Part shown: piece after piece, positions 36,606-47,182 of the stretch
Position numbering within the stretch: position 1 is the first letter of the stretch
Layout: the number at the start of each line of letters is the position of its first letter
Assembly (NCBI GenBank): GCA_944989445.1
Contig: CALYLW010000496.1
Coordinates: forward strand, 261,810-325,809
Source: Ampullaceana balthica
Taxonomy: Eukaryota; Mollusca; Gastropoda; Lymnaeidae
DNA: 64,000 nucleotides
Direction: 5' to 3'
Program-made: the position numbers and the translations under genes
Notes under the pieces: model-generated
The model's input: only the letters and a program-made list of their open reading frames with translations
Told to the model about the DNA's origin: nothing
Databases searched by the model: none

Positions 36606-38465
36606 CATCAAACTAACAAGTCAGGGTTGTTGAAGATATAATGAAGATATAATGACGATTTCAATTGGCCCACTGCCAATATTTTAGCTTATAAATAAAT
36701 AGCCATAACAAACAATAATAATAAATAAAAAAACACCTTAAATTAAAATATTTATCGAATGTAGAACACGTTTTTTTTCTCACTTATATGAAAAGGTTAA
36801 AAGCTTGTATAGACAAATCTGAACCACTTTGGGTGTGTGTTACGACCGTCCAGGGGGCTTACACGCTGGGGGAGAATTTATCGCAACTGTCCGACGGTCC
36901 GATGGAATGCAAAGAGGTTGTCAGTGATGGATGACCCCAATGATTGGCTTGCATTGAGTGTGGGTGATCGGGGCGGCGGCAGAGGGGGGGTGCCCAGATC
37001 CACACACTGCTGATCTTTTCATGTCCATTTCTTGTCATTTTCTACCAGAGTACGTGTATCCTGAGTCAGTCCCCACAGCATCGCTAAAAAACAAACTCTG
37101 AAGTTTTCTGCGGCCATTCTCGAAAATGTAGCTAGAATCTTTATCTAGAGTTTAGCTGAGGTAATGACATGACCTGTAGAGTTGAGACTAAAAGAACTAA
37201 ATCGTGACCAGCACCCTTCAAGAAAAAATAAAACTTAACAAAATTCATTCCTTATCTAATTTTGTCATGCTCAAGAATGTAACAATAGGGCTATTCTGTA
37301 ACTATTCTGTATTCTATTTACTTTCCAAGTCAAAACTATTAAAAAGAAGAAGATTTTCTTGAGTGCAATTAAAACTACGACCTCAGTATTTGCTCTTGGT
37401 TATTCCATTTGCCTAGTCGCGCATTTTTATTTAAGTTTCAAATGTTGATAGAGTGTTGGTCTTCCTGGTTTCATCAGGCAACCCATTCCACATCAGAATT
37501 GCGGACGGGAAGAACGAGAATCTGTACGTGTTTGTTGCTGCACACGGAACAAGGAACGTGTTTTTATCCCTTTGTCTATTTGAGGGCTGTATTGGAATTA
37601 ATTTCCGTATGTAAATTACTACTTTGTTCTTTGTTCTTCTATCCTACGGTGTTTGAAGGTTTCACGATTTAACCAATGGTGTTACTCTCGTCAGTTTTGA
37701 GTATTCACCAGAAAGGAATCTGCATGGCATCTCTTATTTTACCCTTCCATGAAGCTGTGGATTTCTGTTACATTGGAGTGGAGTCTTCTTTCTACAAATT
37801 GCGTGTTTTTAAAATATATTTTATATATATATATTTTTTTTTAAATTTAATGTATGACATTTTACCTGGTTTCCAAACCAAACTCTCTCCCCCCCCCCTC
37901 TCCCAAAGATCTGAACGCCCATGCAACTCTTGAATTTCATTATGGGCATTCATTCCCTGCTAATGAACTTTTCTTTTTGAACATTTTACCAGAACACGTT
38001 TTCGCTCACACGTTCCATCGATTTTCACTTTGCATTCTATTAATCTGCCAAGTGATGTAATGCTAATCAATATAATAGTACTGCCTAGCCGTAATCAGTG
38101 GCGTCGTATGGTATAACCGCTCCTTCCTTGGTATAGGTGCTATAGTATGTACTGCACGGCCATAGGCAGTGGCTTCGTATGGTAGTAACGAGTGTCTATT
38201 CAACTGGAACCTCACTAGCTTATAGTTACTCGGGACTTGCCCGTAATGGCAAAATTATAATTAGACGGTGAATTATGTCGGTGGTAGCTTAGAAAAGAAT
38301 ATTTCATGGTCTGGGATTCACAAGTTTGTTCGGTTTAATATATACTGTCAGCTAGTTTGAAGAAATAATTGATCGGCTAATTCCTCTGTTTAGAGGTTAT
38401 TTTAAATTGCCATCTCTGAGGTACTTTCTTGACATCGACTGACATTAAATCAGAGGTCATTTCGG
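36606..38465. other. Long AT-rich intronic stretch, nothing recognised
   Basis: Short open frames at 37409-38060 overlap in several phases and show no family motif. A GC-richer patch at about 36840-37010 also matches nothing I know. A weak repeat (ggcgtcgtatggta) recurs twice near 38100-38185. Confidence 0.4.
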
Positions 38466-39597
38466 TAACGACCGTGGTATTGAGATTACATGTTGTCGTC
38501 TGGTCATCCTAGGACGGATGTCTTATTATGTCTAAGTAACGACCGTGGTATTGAGATTACATGTTGTCGTCTGGTCATCCTAGGACGGATGTCTTATTAT
38601 GTCTAAGTAACGACCGTGGTATTGAGATTACATGTTGTCGTCTGGTCATCCTAGGACGGATGTCTTATTATGTCTAAGTAACGACCGTGGTATTGAGATT
38701 ACATGTTGTCGTCTGGTCATCCTAGGACGGATGTCTTATTATGTCTAAGTAACGACCGTGGTATTGAGATTACATGTTGTCGTCTGGTCATCCTAGGACG
38801 GATGTCTTATTATGTCTAAGTAACGACCGTGGTATTGAGATTACATGTTGTCGTCTGGTCATCCTAGGACGGATGTCTTATTATGTCTAAGTAACGACCG
38901 TGGTATTGAGATTACATGTTGTCGTCTGGTCATCCTAGGACGGATGTCTTATTATGTCTAAGTAACGACCGTGGTATTGAGATTACATGTTGTCGTCTGG
39001 TCATCCTAGGACGGATGTCTTATTATGTCTAAGTAACGACCGTGGTATTGAGATTACATGTTGTCGTCTGGTCATCCTAGGACGGATGTCTTATTATGTC
39101 TAAGTAACGACCGTGGTATTGAGATTACATGTTGTCGTCTGGTCATCCTAGGACGGATGTCTTATTATGTCTAAGTAACGACCGTGGTATTGAGATTACA
39201 TGTTGTCGTCTGGTCATCCTAGGACGGATGTCTTATTATGTCTAAGTAACGACCGTGGTATTGAGATTACATGTTGTCGTCTGGTCATCCTAGGACGGAT
39301 GTCTTATTATGTCTAAGTAACGACCGTGGTATTGAGATTACATGTTGTCGTCTGGTCATCCTAGGACGGATGTCTTATTATGTCTAAGTAACGACCGTGG
39401 TATTGAGATTACATGTTGTCGTCTGGTCATCCTAGGACGGATGTCTTATTATGTCTAAGTAACGACCGTGGTATTGAGATTACATGTTGTCGTCTGGTCA
39501 TCCTAGGACGGATGTCTTATTATGTCTAAGTAACGACCGTGGTATTGAGATTACATGTTGTCGTCTGGTCATCCTAGGACGGATGTCTTATTATGTC
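38466..39597. repeat. 71-bp array, 16 copies, almost identical
   Basis: Unit includes taacgaccgtggtattgaga, ttacatgttgtcgtctggtc and atcctaggacggatgtctta at 71-base spacing. I found only one difference (last copy, tgtccaag). Confidence 0.97.
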
Positions 39598-39644
39598 CAA
39601 GTTTTATTCAGTTTTTTACTTTCATTGATCAGAAACGCCCCCTC

Positions 39645-39745
39645 TCAGGTTCGTTGTTCCGTGTGTGTAGTTGCTCAGCATCTATTATTCTAAACTGCTT
39701 CGTGGCATCACATATATCTGTGCAGCCGAGTAGCTTAAAGGCACC
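39645..39745 (-). mobile_element. MITE family M, copy 3 (internally deleted), seed of an array
   Basis: Contains caggttcgttgttccgtgtg, then tctaaactgcttcgtggcat and gcagccgagtagcttaaagg, collinear with 51678-51841. The following array repeats its right-hand part. Confidence 0.6.
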
Positions 39746-40229
39746 AATGTTGATCAGTCTCTAGGACAGGTGCCCCCCCCCCATCACAGATATATGTGCA
39801 GCCGAGTAGCTTAAAGGCACCAATGTTGATCAGTCTCTAGGACAGGTGCCCCCCCCCCATCACAGATATCTGTGCAGCCGAGTAGCTTAAAGGCACCAAC
39901 GTTGATCAGTCTCTAGGACAGGTGCCCCCCCATCACAGATATCTGTGCAGCCGAGTAGCTTAAAGGCACCAACGTTGATCAGTCTCTAGGACAGGTGCCC
40001 CACCCCCATCACAGATATCTGTGCAGCCGAGTAGCTTAAAGGCACCAACGTTGATCAGTCTCTAGGACAGGTGCCCCCCCATCACAGATATCTGTGCAGC
40101 CGAGTAGCTTAAAGGCACCAACGTTGATCAGTCTCTAGGACAGGTGCCCCCCCCCATCACAGATATCTGTGCAGCCGAGTAGCTTAAAGGCACCAACGTT
40201 GATCAGTCTCTAGGACAGGTGCCCCCCCA
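39707..40229. repeat. ~73-76-bp array, 7 copies, derived from a MITE end
   Basis: Unit includes atcacagatatctgtgcagc, cgagtagcttaaaggcacca and gatcagtctctaggacaggt plus a C run of variable length (6-10). Unit length varies only through the C run. Confidence 0.94.
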
Positions 40230-40299
40230 CCCACCCAAAAACAAACACAAACACACTCCGTTTTACTCTTCTTTTGTATTACATCCCCCACAAGCCTCT

Positions 40300-40584
40300 A
40301 TCTGACATAGACTATTGGACCGTATATCTGATATAGACTATTGGACCGTATATCAAAAATAGACTATTGGACCGTATATCAGAAATAGACTATTGGATAG
40401 TATATCTGATTTAGACTATTGGACCGTATATCAGAAATAGACTATTGGACCGTATATCAGAAATAGACTATTGGACCGTATATCAGAAGAAATAGACTAT
40501 TGGACCGTATATCAGAAATAGACTATTGGACCGTATATCAGAAGAAATAGACTATTGGACCGTATATCAGAAATAGACTATTGG
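40300..40584. repeat. 26-bp minisatellite, ~11 copies
   Basis: Unit agactattggaccgtatatc plus agaaat, with occasional agaagaaat insertion. Confidence 0.93.
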
Positions 40585-40822
40585 GCCGCCCATTAATTAT
40601 GATTTAGTATTTCAACATAATTTTACCTTCAATCCCCGCCTCCCCAAAGTCAACAGCTGTGAAACAATCCATGACCCTCCTAATGCGTTATTTCATACTT
40701 AATTTAGACTTGTCCCCGAAATAAAATTAACAATCTGCATTAAATTATGAGGAACAATTAAAAATAATTTGTCAATAATATTATACAGGGAAATAAAATG
40801 ATATCACAGAAACATTTAGAAG

Positions 40823-41436
40823 TTTGATTCCTCACTTCACCCTGGGCACCAAATTTCACTTTGTTGATTCCTCTCTTCACCATGTGCACCAAATATCACT
40901 TTCTTAATTCCTCACTTCACCCTGGGCGCCAAATATCACATTGTTGATTCCTCACTTCACCCTGGGCGCCAAATATCACTTTGTTGATTCCTCGCTTCAC
41001 CCTGGGCACCAAATATCACTTTGTTGATTCCTCTCTTCACACTGGGTACCAAATATCACTTTGTTGATTCCTCTCTTCACCATGTGCACCAAATATCACT
41101 CTGTTGATTCCTCTCTTCACCATGTGCACCAAACATCACTTTTTTTATTCCTCTCTTCACCATGTGCACCAAATATCACTTTCTTGATTCCTCTCGTTAC
41201 CATGTGCACCAAATATCACTCTGTTGATTCCTCTCTTCACCATGTGCACTAAACATCACTTTGTTGATTCCTCTCTTCACCATGTGCACCAAACATCACT
41301 TTGTTGATTCCTTTCTTCACCCTGGGTACCAAACATCACTTTGTTGATTCCTCTCTTCACCATGTGCACCAAACATCACTTTGTTGATTCCTCTCTTCAC
41401 CCTGGGCACCAAACATCACTCTGTTGATTCCTTTTT
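40823..41436. repeat. 40-bp minisatellite, ~15 copies
   Basis: Unit ttgattcctctcttcaccat plus gtgcaccaaacatcactttg, with a gggc variant. It ends exactly where dispersed family B copy 2 starts. Confidence 0.94.
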
Positions 41437-41970
41437 AAATCCCTTATATTAACTTCACCGGCGTCTCTCTCTCTCTGTCTGTCTTGGGCGGGCGGAAAAA
41501 CAGAAGTCAAAAATGACCCACTTCCCATGATCCGATCGAACTGAAATTTGGCACACGGACCCGACTAACCTAACAATGCATCGTATCAAAATTTCAGATC
41601 GATCGAACGTACCGTAATTAAATTAATGCATTTTTAGTTTATCCTTATATGAGGTATGTAATTTAAATTCACGGTTTGTTATTGTTTTTTTTGCCACGTG
41701 AAAGTTTGAGCTGACGCATTGAGGCGACCCAACGAAGCGACGGGGCGCTTTTGTTTACATTTTACGTGTCACTCTGAGCTCGGTCAAGCGAATCGGTGAC
41801 CAGACTTTTCCCCTCTCCCCCTCCCCCCCACCCTCCCCCCCTAGGGTTATGAAGCAAACTTGAGTTAAGACAGATTCAGTCTGTAAATGTTTGAAAATAA
41901 TCAATACTGTTAGTTATGTCTCATATATAAGGGATTTATAGTCAAACACTTTGTTTTTACGGGTTTGTTT
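41437..41970 (+). mobile_element. Dispersed family B, copy 2
   Basis: From aaatcccttatattaacttc and a TCTCTCTCTCTGTCTGTC run through tttcagatcgatcgaacgta and aaattaatgcatttttagtt to tatataagggatttatagtc and tttttacgggtttg. Confidence 0.8.
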
Positions 41971-42624
41971 TATTACTACGTTTTTATTAGCTCGCTTTCG
42001 TTGGTGAGGCATTGTCCAAGATTTTTTCAAAAACGTGGGGTGGGTGTTTGGTATAAAAATTAAAGATTTCTAATGTAGAAGGCAAAAGAGAGATCTATAA
42101 GTGAGAGAATGAGTGAACCGCATATGTTTATAAGCGCCCGCCCCACGTTTTTAGTCATATTAAATCGAAGTACTTGAACTAATAAGTTTTAAATTATTTT
42201 CTTCTTTTTAGTCCGCTTATAAAAACGTGGTTTTTAAAAATCTTTTTTTTACTTCTATTTATTTACCCAGTGGTCAAACTTTTCGCCCACCCACCCCCTA
42301 ATGTTTTGACCTAAATAATGGACAGTCCTACTCTCTTTAAGTGTTTTAATCTATTATCTGTTATTTTCCTCTGATCTTTGTCTTTTAGATAACATCTCAT
42401 CTCTCCTTGTCATTTTACAAACTGGTTCTCATCTGACCCTAATTCTATGACCATTATCTTTGATTCTCCTCTGCCCCTCATCCTATGACCATTATCTTTG
42501 GACCCCCCCCCACCATCATCTCACCTATCATTTTGTTAAAGATGTTTATGACTATGTAACTAATCTATCCAGCCACCAAGATGTTTATTACTATGTAACC
42601 AATCTTGTTTGTTTACTTGGCCAG
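41971..42624 (+). other. Intron end before glypican exon B
   Basis: AT-rich. Contains paired, roughly inverted segments with aaaaacgtgg (about 42031 and 42228), a two-copy tctatgaccattatctttg motif (42446, 42483) and the pyrimidine-rich acceptor. Confidence 0.5.
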
Positions 42625-42920
42625 ATCTTTACAGGTTGCGGACAACCAAGACTTGCAAGGAAGCGCCGTGACGCCCAGACAGAGACCGAGACACAGAAAC
42701 ACACATTCGAGTTCCCCACCAACGTGACCAAAGCCAACCGCGCTCGTCCAACCACAGCGGCCGGCACCAGCCTTGACCGCCTGGTCCGTGACATCAAGGA
42801 CAAGGTCAAAACAGCAAAGGACTTTTGGGTCCAACTGCCTTATGTTGTCTGCAACAACGAGCAAGTGGCTGCTGCAGCTTCTAAGGAAGACGACTGTTGG
42901 AATGGTCATGATAGAGCCAG
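42625..42920 (+). CDS. GPC4/6: Glypican exon B: convertase-like site and conserved Cys block
   Basis: This exon begins IFTGCGQP, which continues the Lys of exon A exactly as in GPC4/6, and encodes about 99 residues. In order: GCGQP (conserved Cys), a basic RKRRD stretch, an N-glycosylation sequon NVT, the family signature PTTAAGTSLDRLV, a helix-forming KDKVKTAKDFW, then VVCNN and EDDCWNG with two more conserved Cys. RKRR fits a proprotein-convertase site and sits where vertebrate glypicans have a basic cleavage region, so two-chain processing is inferred. The acceptor is tacttggccag|ATC and the donor gccag|gtacgt, splitting an Arg codon 2+1. Overlapping reading frames on the other strand are shadows. 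A 21-bp array starts about 60 bp downstream. Confidence 0.95.
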
Positions 42921-42980
42921 GTACGTTTGCTCTGGCCACTCTTATTTATATGGTCAAGATAGAGACAAGCAGGTTTGCTC

Positions 42981-43344
42981 TTGACTGATACGATCTTGGA
43001 CTTGTCTGATACAGTCTTGGACTTGTCTGATACAGTCTTGGACTTGAATGATACAATCTTGTACTTGACTGATACAATCTTGTAATTGACCGATACTGTT
43101 TTGTAATTTACTTATACAATCTTTGACTTAGCTGATACAATCTTGTACTTGACTGATTCTGATACAATCTTGGACTTGGCTGATACAATCTTGGACTTGG
43201 CTGATACAATCTTGTAATTGAGTGGCACAATCTTGGACTTGACTGATACAATCTTGTAATTGAGTGACGCAATCTTGGACTTGGCTAATACAATCTGAGA
43301 GTTGACTGATACAATCATGTAATTGACTTATACTATCTTGGACT
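42981..43344. repeat. 21-bp minisatellite, ~17 copies, next to exon B donor
   Basis: Imperfect unit ctgatacaatcttggacttg plus a; starts about 60 bp after the donor. Confidence 0.9.
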
Positions 43345-43871
43345 GGTGCCTAGGTAAAATGGTGGAAGCTTGTTAAAGTGACAAGATGCTTTCGCGGAAA
43401 ACATGGGGAATAAGGGAGTGAAATGCTCAAGGGAGATCACTGACATCACTTGTGTTACGTTCACTTACACTTACAGCCCTTCCACGAAGTCATTTCAGTT
43501 AAGGATCAGAAGAATGTTATTGGACTTGATTACATGTTAAGATTACACCGTTCCTGTGGTGTGGTTACTATGTGGTGGTTCCCATGCCTATACAATAGTT
43601 TCTGTGGTGTGGTTAAGTTACTGTGTGGTGAATTTTGTTGTTTATGAACACACATATTCCCAAAACAATTACTTTTAAAAAAATGGTTTGGCAATATCTA
43701 GGTTTGTGAGTTAATTGTTTGTGTGTGTCTGTGTGTGTTTGTGTGTGTTTGTGTATGTGTGCCTAGGTGAATGTGTCTGTGGTTGGTGTATTAGCTTCAA
43801 GTCTGATGGTTTAGCCAAAAATAGATCTCTCCTAGTGATAGGCTGCTCACACCTGTTGTAGATCCATCAGG
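43345..43871. other. Intron stretch, nothing recognised
   Basis: Includes a GTGTGT-rich segment at about 43718-43765. No coding evidence. Confidence 0.4.
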
Positions 43872-44055
43872 AGGAGAGGGGGAGCTGGGTTCATGTTGGG
43901 GAGGGGGTGTATGGGGAGGGGGTGCCTGAGGCTGGGGAGGGGGTGCCTGGGGCTGGGGAGGGGGTGCCTGGGGATGGGGTGGGGAGGGGGTGTATGGGGA
44001 GGGGGTGCCTGGGGCTGGGGAGGGGGTGCCTGGAGCTGGGGAGGGGGTGCATGGG
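43872..44055 (+). repeat. G-rich ~22-bp repeat, ~8 copies
   Basis: Unit ggggagggggtgcctggggc on the transcribed sense strand. Runs of 4-5 G every few bases satisfy the usual G-quadruplex pattern many times over. Confidence 0.9.
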
Positions 44056-44118
44056 GCATTTCTGATTCATTGACATGAAAAGTGCATCCAAATTTCTTTA
44101 TTTCTTTAAGTGACCATA

Positions 44119-44441
44119 GATGGATAATGTTGTATAGGATTGAACCTAAATAAACAAGTACATGTCCCAAGATTTAGGGACAATATGTGGATTATGTTGA
44201 ATAGGATTAAACCTAAATAAACAAGTACATGTCCCAAGATTTAGGGACAATATGTGGATTATGTTGAATAGGATTAAACCTAAATAAACAAGTACATGTC
44301 CCAAGATTTAGGGACAATATGTGGATTATGTTGAATAGGATTAAACCTAAATAAACAAGTACATGTCCCAAGATTTAGGGACAATATGTGGATTATGTTG
44401 AATAGGATTAAACCTAAATAAACCACTACATGTACCAAGAT
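44119..44441. repeat. 67-bp repeat, ~4.5 copies, split by an insertion
   Basis: Unit includes attatgttgaataggattaa, acctaaataaacaagtacat and gtcccaagatttagggacaa. One more partial copy at 44858-44918 shows that about 0.4 kb was inserted into the array. Confidence 0.93.
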
Positions 44442-44857
44442 GATTATTATTATTTTGTTCACTTATATAGCGCAGTACCCCAGTCTACAGCTGGGCTCAC
44501 AGCGCTTTACAAACATGTTCAACAACTACATAAAACACATTGCACTTTAAATCTTCCTAAACATTGTTACACACACAAAATTACAAAATTTCATATAAAT
44601 GTTCAGAAATGGACGCATCGCCGCCATAGACTGTTAATTTAATGGAGAAATCCTTAGCGAAAAAGGAATCCATGATCAAGATCCTGATCCAGAAATAATA
44701 ACAAGACAAATACACACAATTAAAACAAGAGTTCAAGGCTATGCATGCCTGTTAGGCGTAGTCTCTCTCGTTCTCAAGATTCCACCAAGAAGTTTAATCG
44801 CAATGGTCATCCCGTGGTTCGTTGTAGTCTGTATCACTTCCATCAGGTTGAACCGAG
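44442..44857. mobile_element. Insertion in the 67-bp array, SINE/MITE-like at its left
   Basis: Begins with a GATTATTATTATT run followed by ttatatagcgcagtacccca and cacagcgctttacaaacatg, a motif pair seen in short dispersed repeats of invertebrates. The right part (about 44640-44857) is unrecognised. Array sequence resumes at about 44858. Confidence 0.5.
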
Positions 44858-44918
44858 TCAATATGTGGATTATGTTGAATAGTATTAAACCTAAATAAAC
44901 CACTACTGAGATCTTTAC

Positions 44919-45238
44919 CAAGGAAATAAAAGAATGACATTAATCACACAAAACCCTAAAAATGACTTTCAAAAACCTAACAATGTTAATGATCAAAATA
45001 AAACACCAATTACAAATATCCAAATTATCAAAAATAAAATTACAGCTCTAACAAACAAAGAACCAGACCTAATTATAAGTTCACAAACCAGCTTAACCAT
45101 AATATTTATAATTATACTAAGATAGTAATAATCAAAAATATATAACAAAAACATTATTAAATACATTTAAAACTCTATTAAAATGTCAAAACTAGCCATA
45201 AAACATGGAGTATATAAAACTATTTTGCCTTTGCTAAC
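44919..45238. other. A-rich intron stretch
   Basis: Strongly A/T-rich with no structure apart from short A-rich repeats. Confidence 0.4.
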
Positions 45239-45386
45239 AATGTTCCCTTTAACCTGCACGGCTGCGCGGATATCTGACAGATGCAGTGCAGCATTTTAGA
45301 ATTACAGCGCATCAAATTTTATAAAATAATGCACAAAAAATGGATGCAACTTTGCACACGGACCAACGAACCTTAGAGGGAACATT
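45239..45386 (+). mobile_element. MITE family M, copy 4 (best preserved, 148 bp)
   Basis: Terminal inverted repeats AATGTTCCCTTTAA and TTAGAGGGAACATT match at 13 of 14 positions. The interior has cctgcacggctgcgcgg, ggatatctgacagatgcag, tgcacaaaaaatggatgc and accaacgaacc, shared with the other copies. A 32-bp array starts 3 bp later. Confidence 0.8.
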
Positions 45387-45388
45387 TT

Positions 45389-45774
45389 GTGCTGCCTGTG
45401 CAATACAAAGCTGTTTGCCTGTGCTACATGTACAATACAAAGCTGTTTACCTGTGCTACCTGTACAATACAAAGCTGTTTGCCTGTGCTACATGTTCAAT
45501 ACAAAGCTGTTTACCTGTGCTACCTGTACAATACAAAGCTGTTTACCTGTGCTACATGTACAAATACAAAGCTGTTTACCTGTGCTACATGTACAATACA
45601 AAGCTGTTTACCTGTGCTACATGTACAATACAAAGCTGTTTACCTGTGCTACATGTACAATACAAAGCTGTTTACCTGTGCTACATGTACAATACAAAGC
45701 TGTTTACCTGTGCTACCTGTACAATACAAAGCTGTTTACCTGTGCTACCTGTACAATACAAAGCTATTTTGTCT
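45389..45774. repeat. 32-bp minisatellite, ~12 copies, abutting exon C acceptor
   Basis: Unit ctgtttacctgtgctacatg plus tacaatacaaag. The last unit ends about 10 bases before the exon. Open Cys/Leu-rich frames in all three phases run into exon C but are repeat products. Confidence 0.95.
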
Positions 45775-45784
45775 CTGTCCAAAG

Positions 45785-45960
45785 GTATCTCCCAGAAGTA
45801 CAGAAAGATGGAAGCCTTCATCAGATCAACAATCCGGAGGTGGATGTGGATGTAACAAAGTCCAACACTGTGGTCAGTAGACAGAAGATCCAACTTCAGC
45901 TCATCACCACCAAACTCCACAACGCCTACAGCGGGGAGGATGTGGACTGGATTGATACAG
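45785..45960 (+). CDS. GPC4/6: Glypican exon C: membrane-proximal core
   Basis: The single first base completes the Arg codon from exon B, giving RYLPEVQKDG, then NNPEVDVDVTKS, a helical RQKIQLQLITTKLHNAY and SGEDVDWID. This matches the GPC4/6 order (RYL, NNPEV.VD, NAY.G.DVD) at the end of the globular core. The acceptor is gtctctgtccaaag and the donor acag|gttagt; the last base is the first of a Glu codon finished by exon D. A 32-bp minisatellite runs up to about 10 bp before the acceptor, so the branch point must lie inside or next to repeat sequence. Confidence 0.94.
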
Positions 45961-46170
45961 GTTAGTCTGGCCTTGACCTTAATAAGGTTGCCTGGTCTTG
46001 ACCTTAATAACAACCACTAACAACAGGTTGGCCTGGCCTTGACCTAGATAACAAGCATTAATAACAGGTTATCCTGGCCTTGACCTTATCAGCTTCTTAA
46101 AAAGATGTTACATTATATTACTATTATCTTAACATCTGCAATGTAAATGACTTTTTTTTCTTTTTTATTA

Positions 46171-46291
46171 TATGACATGGGTCCCAACATATTTTTTAGG
46201 AAAATATTGAATTTAGTCCCAACATATTTTTAGGAAAATATTGAATTTAGTCCCAACATATTTTTAGGAAAATATTGAATTTAGTCCCAAC
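46171..46291. repeat. ~34-bp repeat, 3.5 copies in the last intron
   Basis: Unit cccaacatatttttaggaaa plus atattgaatttagt. It lies about 90 bp before the last acceptor. Confidence 0.9.
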
Positions 46292-46380
46292 AAAATAAAT
46301 GTAAAAATGCCAACATCAATTCATTTCTTTCATAGCTTGAAGAGTAACTCTTGAATTGTGTTTGTTTCAATGTATTTCAG

Positions 46381-46700
46381 AGGACACTGAATCCAGCGGC
46401 AGTGGCAGCGGGGATCTAGCAGAGGGCAGCTCGTCTGGTGACAGAGTGACAGATGAACAGGTCAACGGCAGCATCGACATCGACAGCCTACCAACCACCA
46501 CCAAAAAGACCGTGGTCAAACGACCAACAACAGAAAAGCCCAAAACTCCAGGCACCCCTAAACCTGAGAACGCTGATAAAACTGGGCCAATGGTCAAAAA
46601 AGAGAACGGAAGCAGTGGCGGCTCAGCACTTTCATTGGGACTCGTGTTATTGGTTCTATCTTTACACTGTGGCTTGAAGCAAGTGCTGGTATTTTGTTGA
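46381..46700 (+). CDS. GPC4/6: Glypican last exon: heparan-sulfate sites, stalk and GPI signal
   Basis: The exon encodes the C-terminal stalk. It opens EDTESSGSGSGD followed by EGSSSGD: clustered Ser-Gly pairs in an acidic setting, the usual heparan-sulfate attachment pattern of glypicans. A Thr/Pro/Lys-rich linker follows, then a small-residue stretch GSSGGS (likely GPI omega region) and the hydrophobic tail ALSLGLVLLVLSLHCGL that a GPI transamidase would remove. TGA is at 46698-46700. The acceptor is caatgtatttcag. The linker is low in conservation, as is usual for the family. Phases of the four exons sum to 307 residues, a bit over half of a typical glypican of roughly 550-600 residues. 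Confidence 0.94.
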
Positions 46701-46721
46701 TGTGTCCGAGGTCATGGGGGA

Positions 46722-46727
46722 AATAAA
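46722..46727 (+). promoter_or_regulatory. Possible proximal poly(A) signal of the glypican gene
   Basis: AATAAA lies 22 bases after the stop codon. Use here would leave an almost absent 3' UTR, so it may be skipped or serve a short isoform. Only the hexamer is seen; no strong GT-rich element follows closely. Confidence 0.3.
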
Positions 46728-47182
46728 CTTGTATAAATCAGAGGATAGTAACCGCCAAGATTCTCTGGCGATGGAGTCAAGTGGAGATTAGTGGAGGGAA
46801 TCAGTCATATGAATAACACTTTGAGTTAGCTAGGGTAGAGATTATTACGTTTTCTGGAGTACCAAGGAACTATATGCTTTATAAATAGACTAATATACTC
46901 GTGATGTGCCTGGTTAAGAAGCCATAGTCAGAAATGACCCATAATAACGGACAGAGAAGAACTGAGTGTACAGCGTTATGTTTATTTGCAATATTGGTTG
47001 TGAAGGATTCAAAGGGGCAACTTGTCTGGGCACACTCAATGGTATGTTCAGAATCAACTATTGGGCAACTTGTCTAGGCACACTCAATGGCATGTTCAGA
47101 ATCAACTATTGGGTTAATTCTGTGTCCTAACTCAATGATAATTGGAGTTTTACATGGAATCAGCATTTTTGTGTGGCCGATC
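46728..47182. other. 3' flank or 3' UTR, with a ~50-bp duplication
   Basis: Unique sequence apart from a two-copy repeat at about 47017-47112 (gggcaacttgtct.ggcacac and atgttcagaatcaactattg). Confidence 0.5.

Noticed and set aside
31735..40584. CRISPR-like appearance of regular arrays
   Set aside because: Units are contiguous tandem copies without unique spacers, in an animal genome; not CRISPR.
42591..42939. Minus-strand frames of 72 and 108 codons over exon B
   Set aside because: Shadows of the glypican exon on the opposite strand.
43847..44170. Pro-rich minus-strand frame (PPPQPQAPPPH)
   Set aside because: Complement of the G-rich 22-bp array.
45340..45780. Cys/Leu-rich frames running into exon C as an alternative exon start
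   Set aside because: Repeat-derived; the acceptor at 45783-45784 and the match RYLPEV to glypican set the true exon start.
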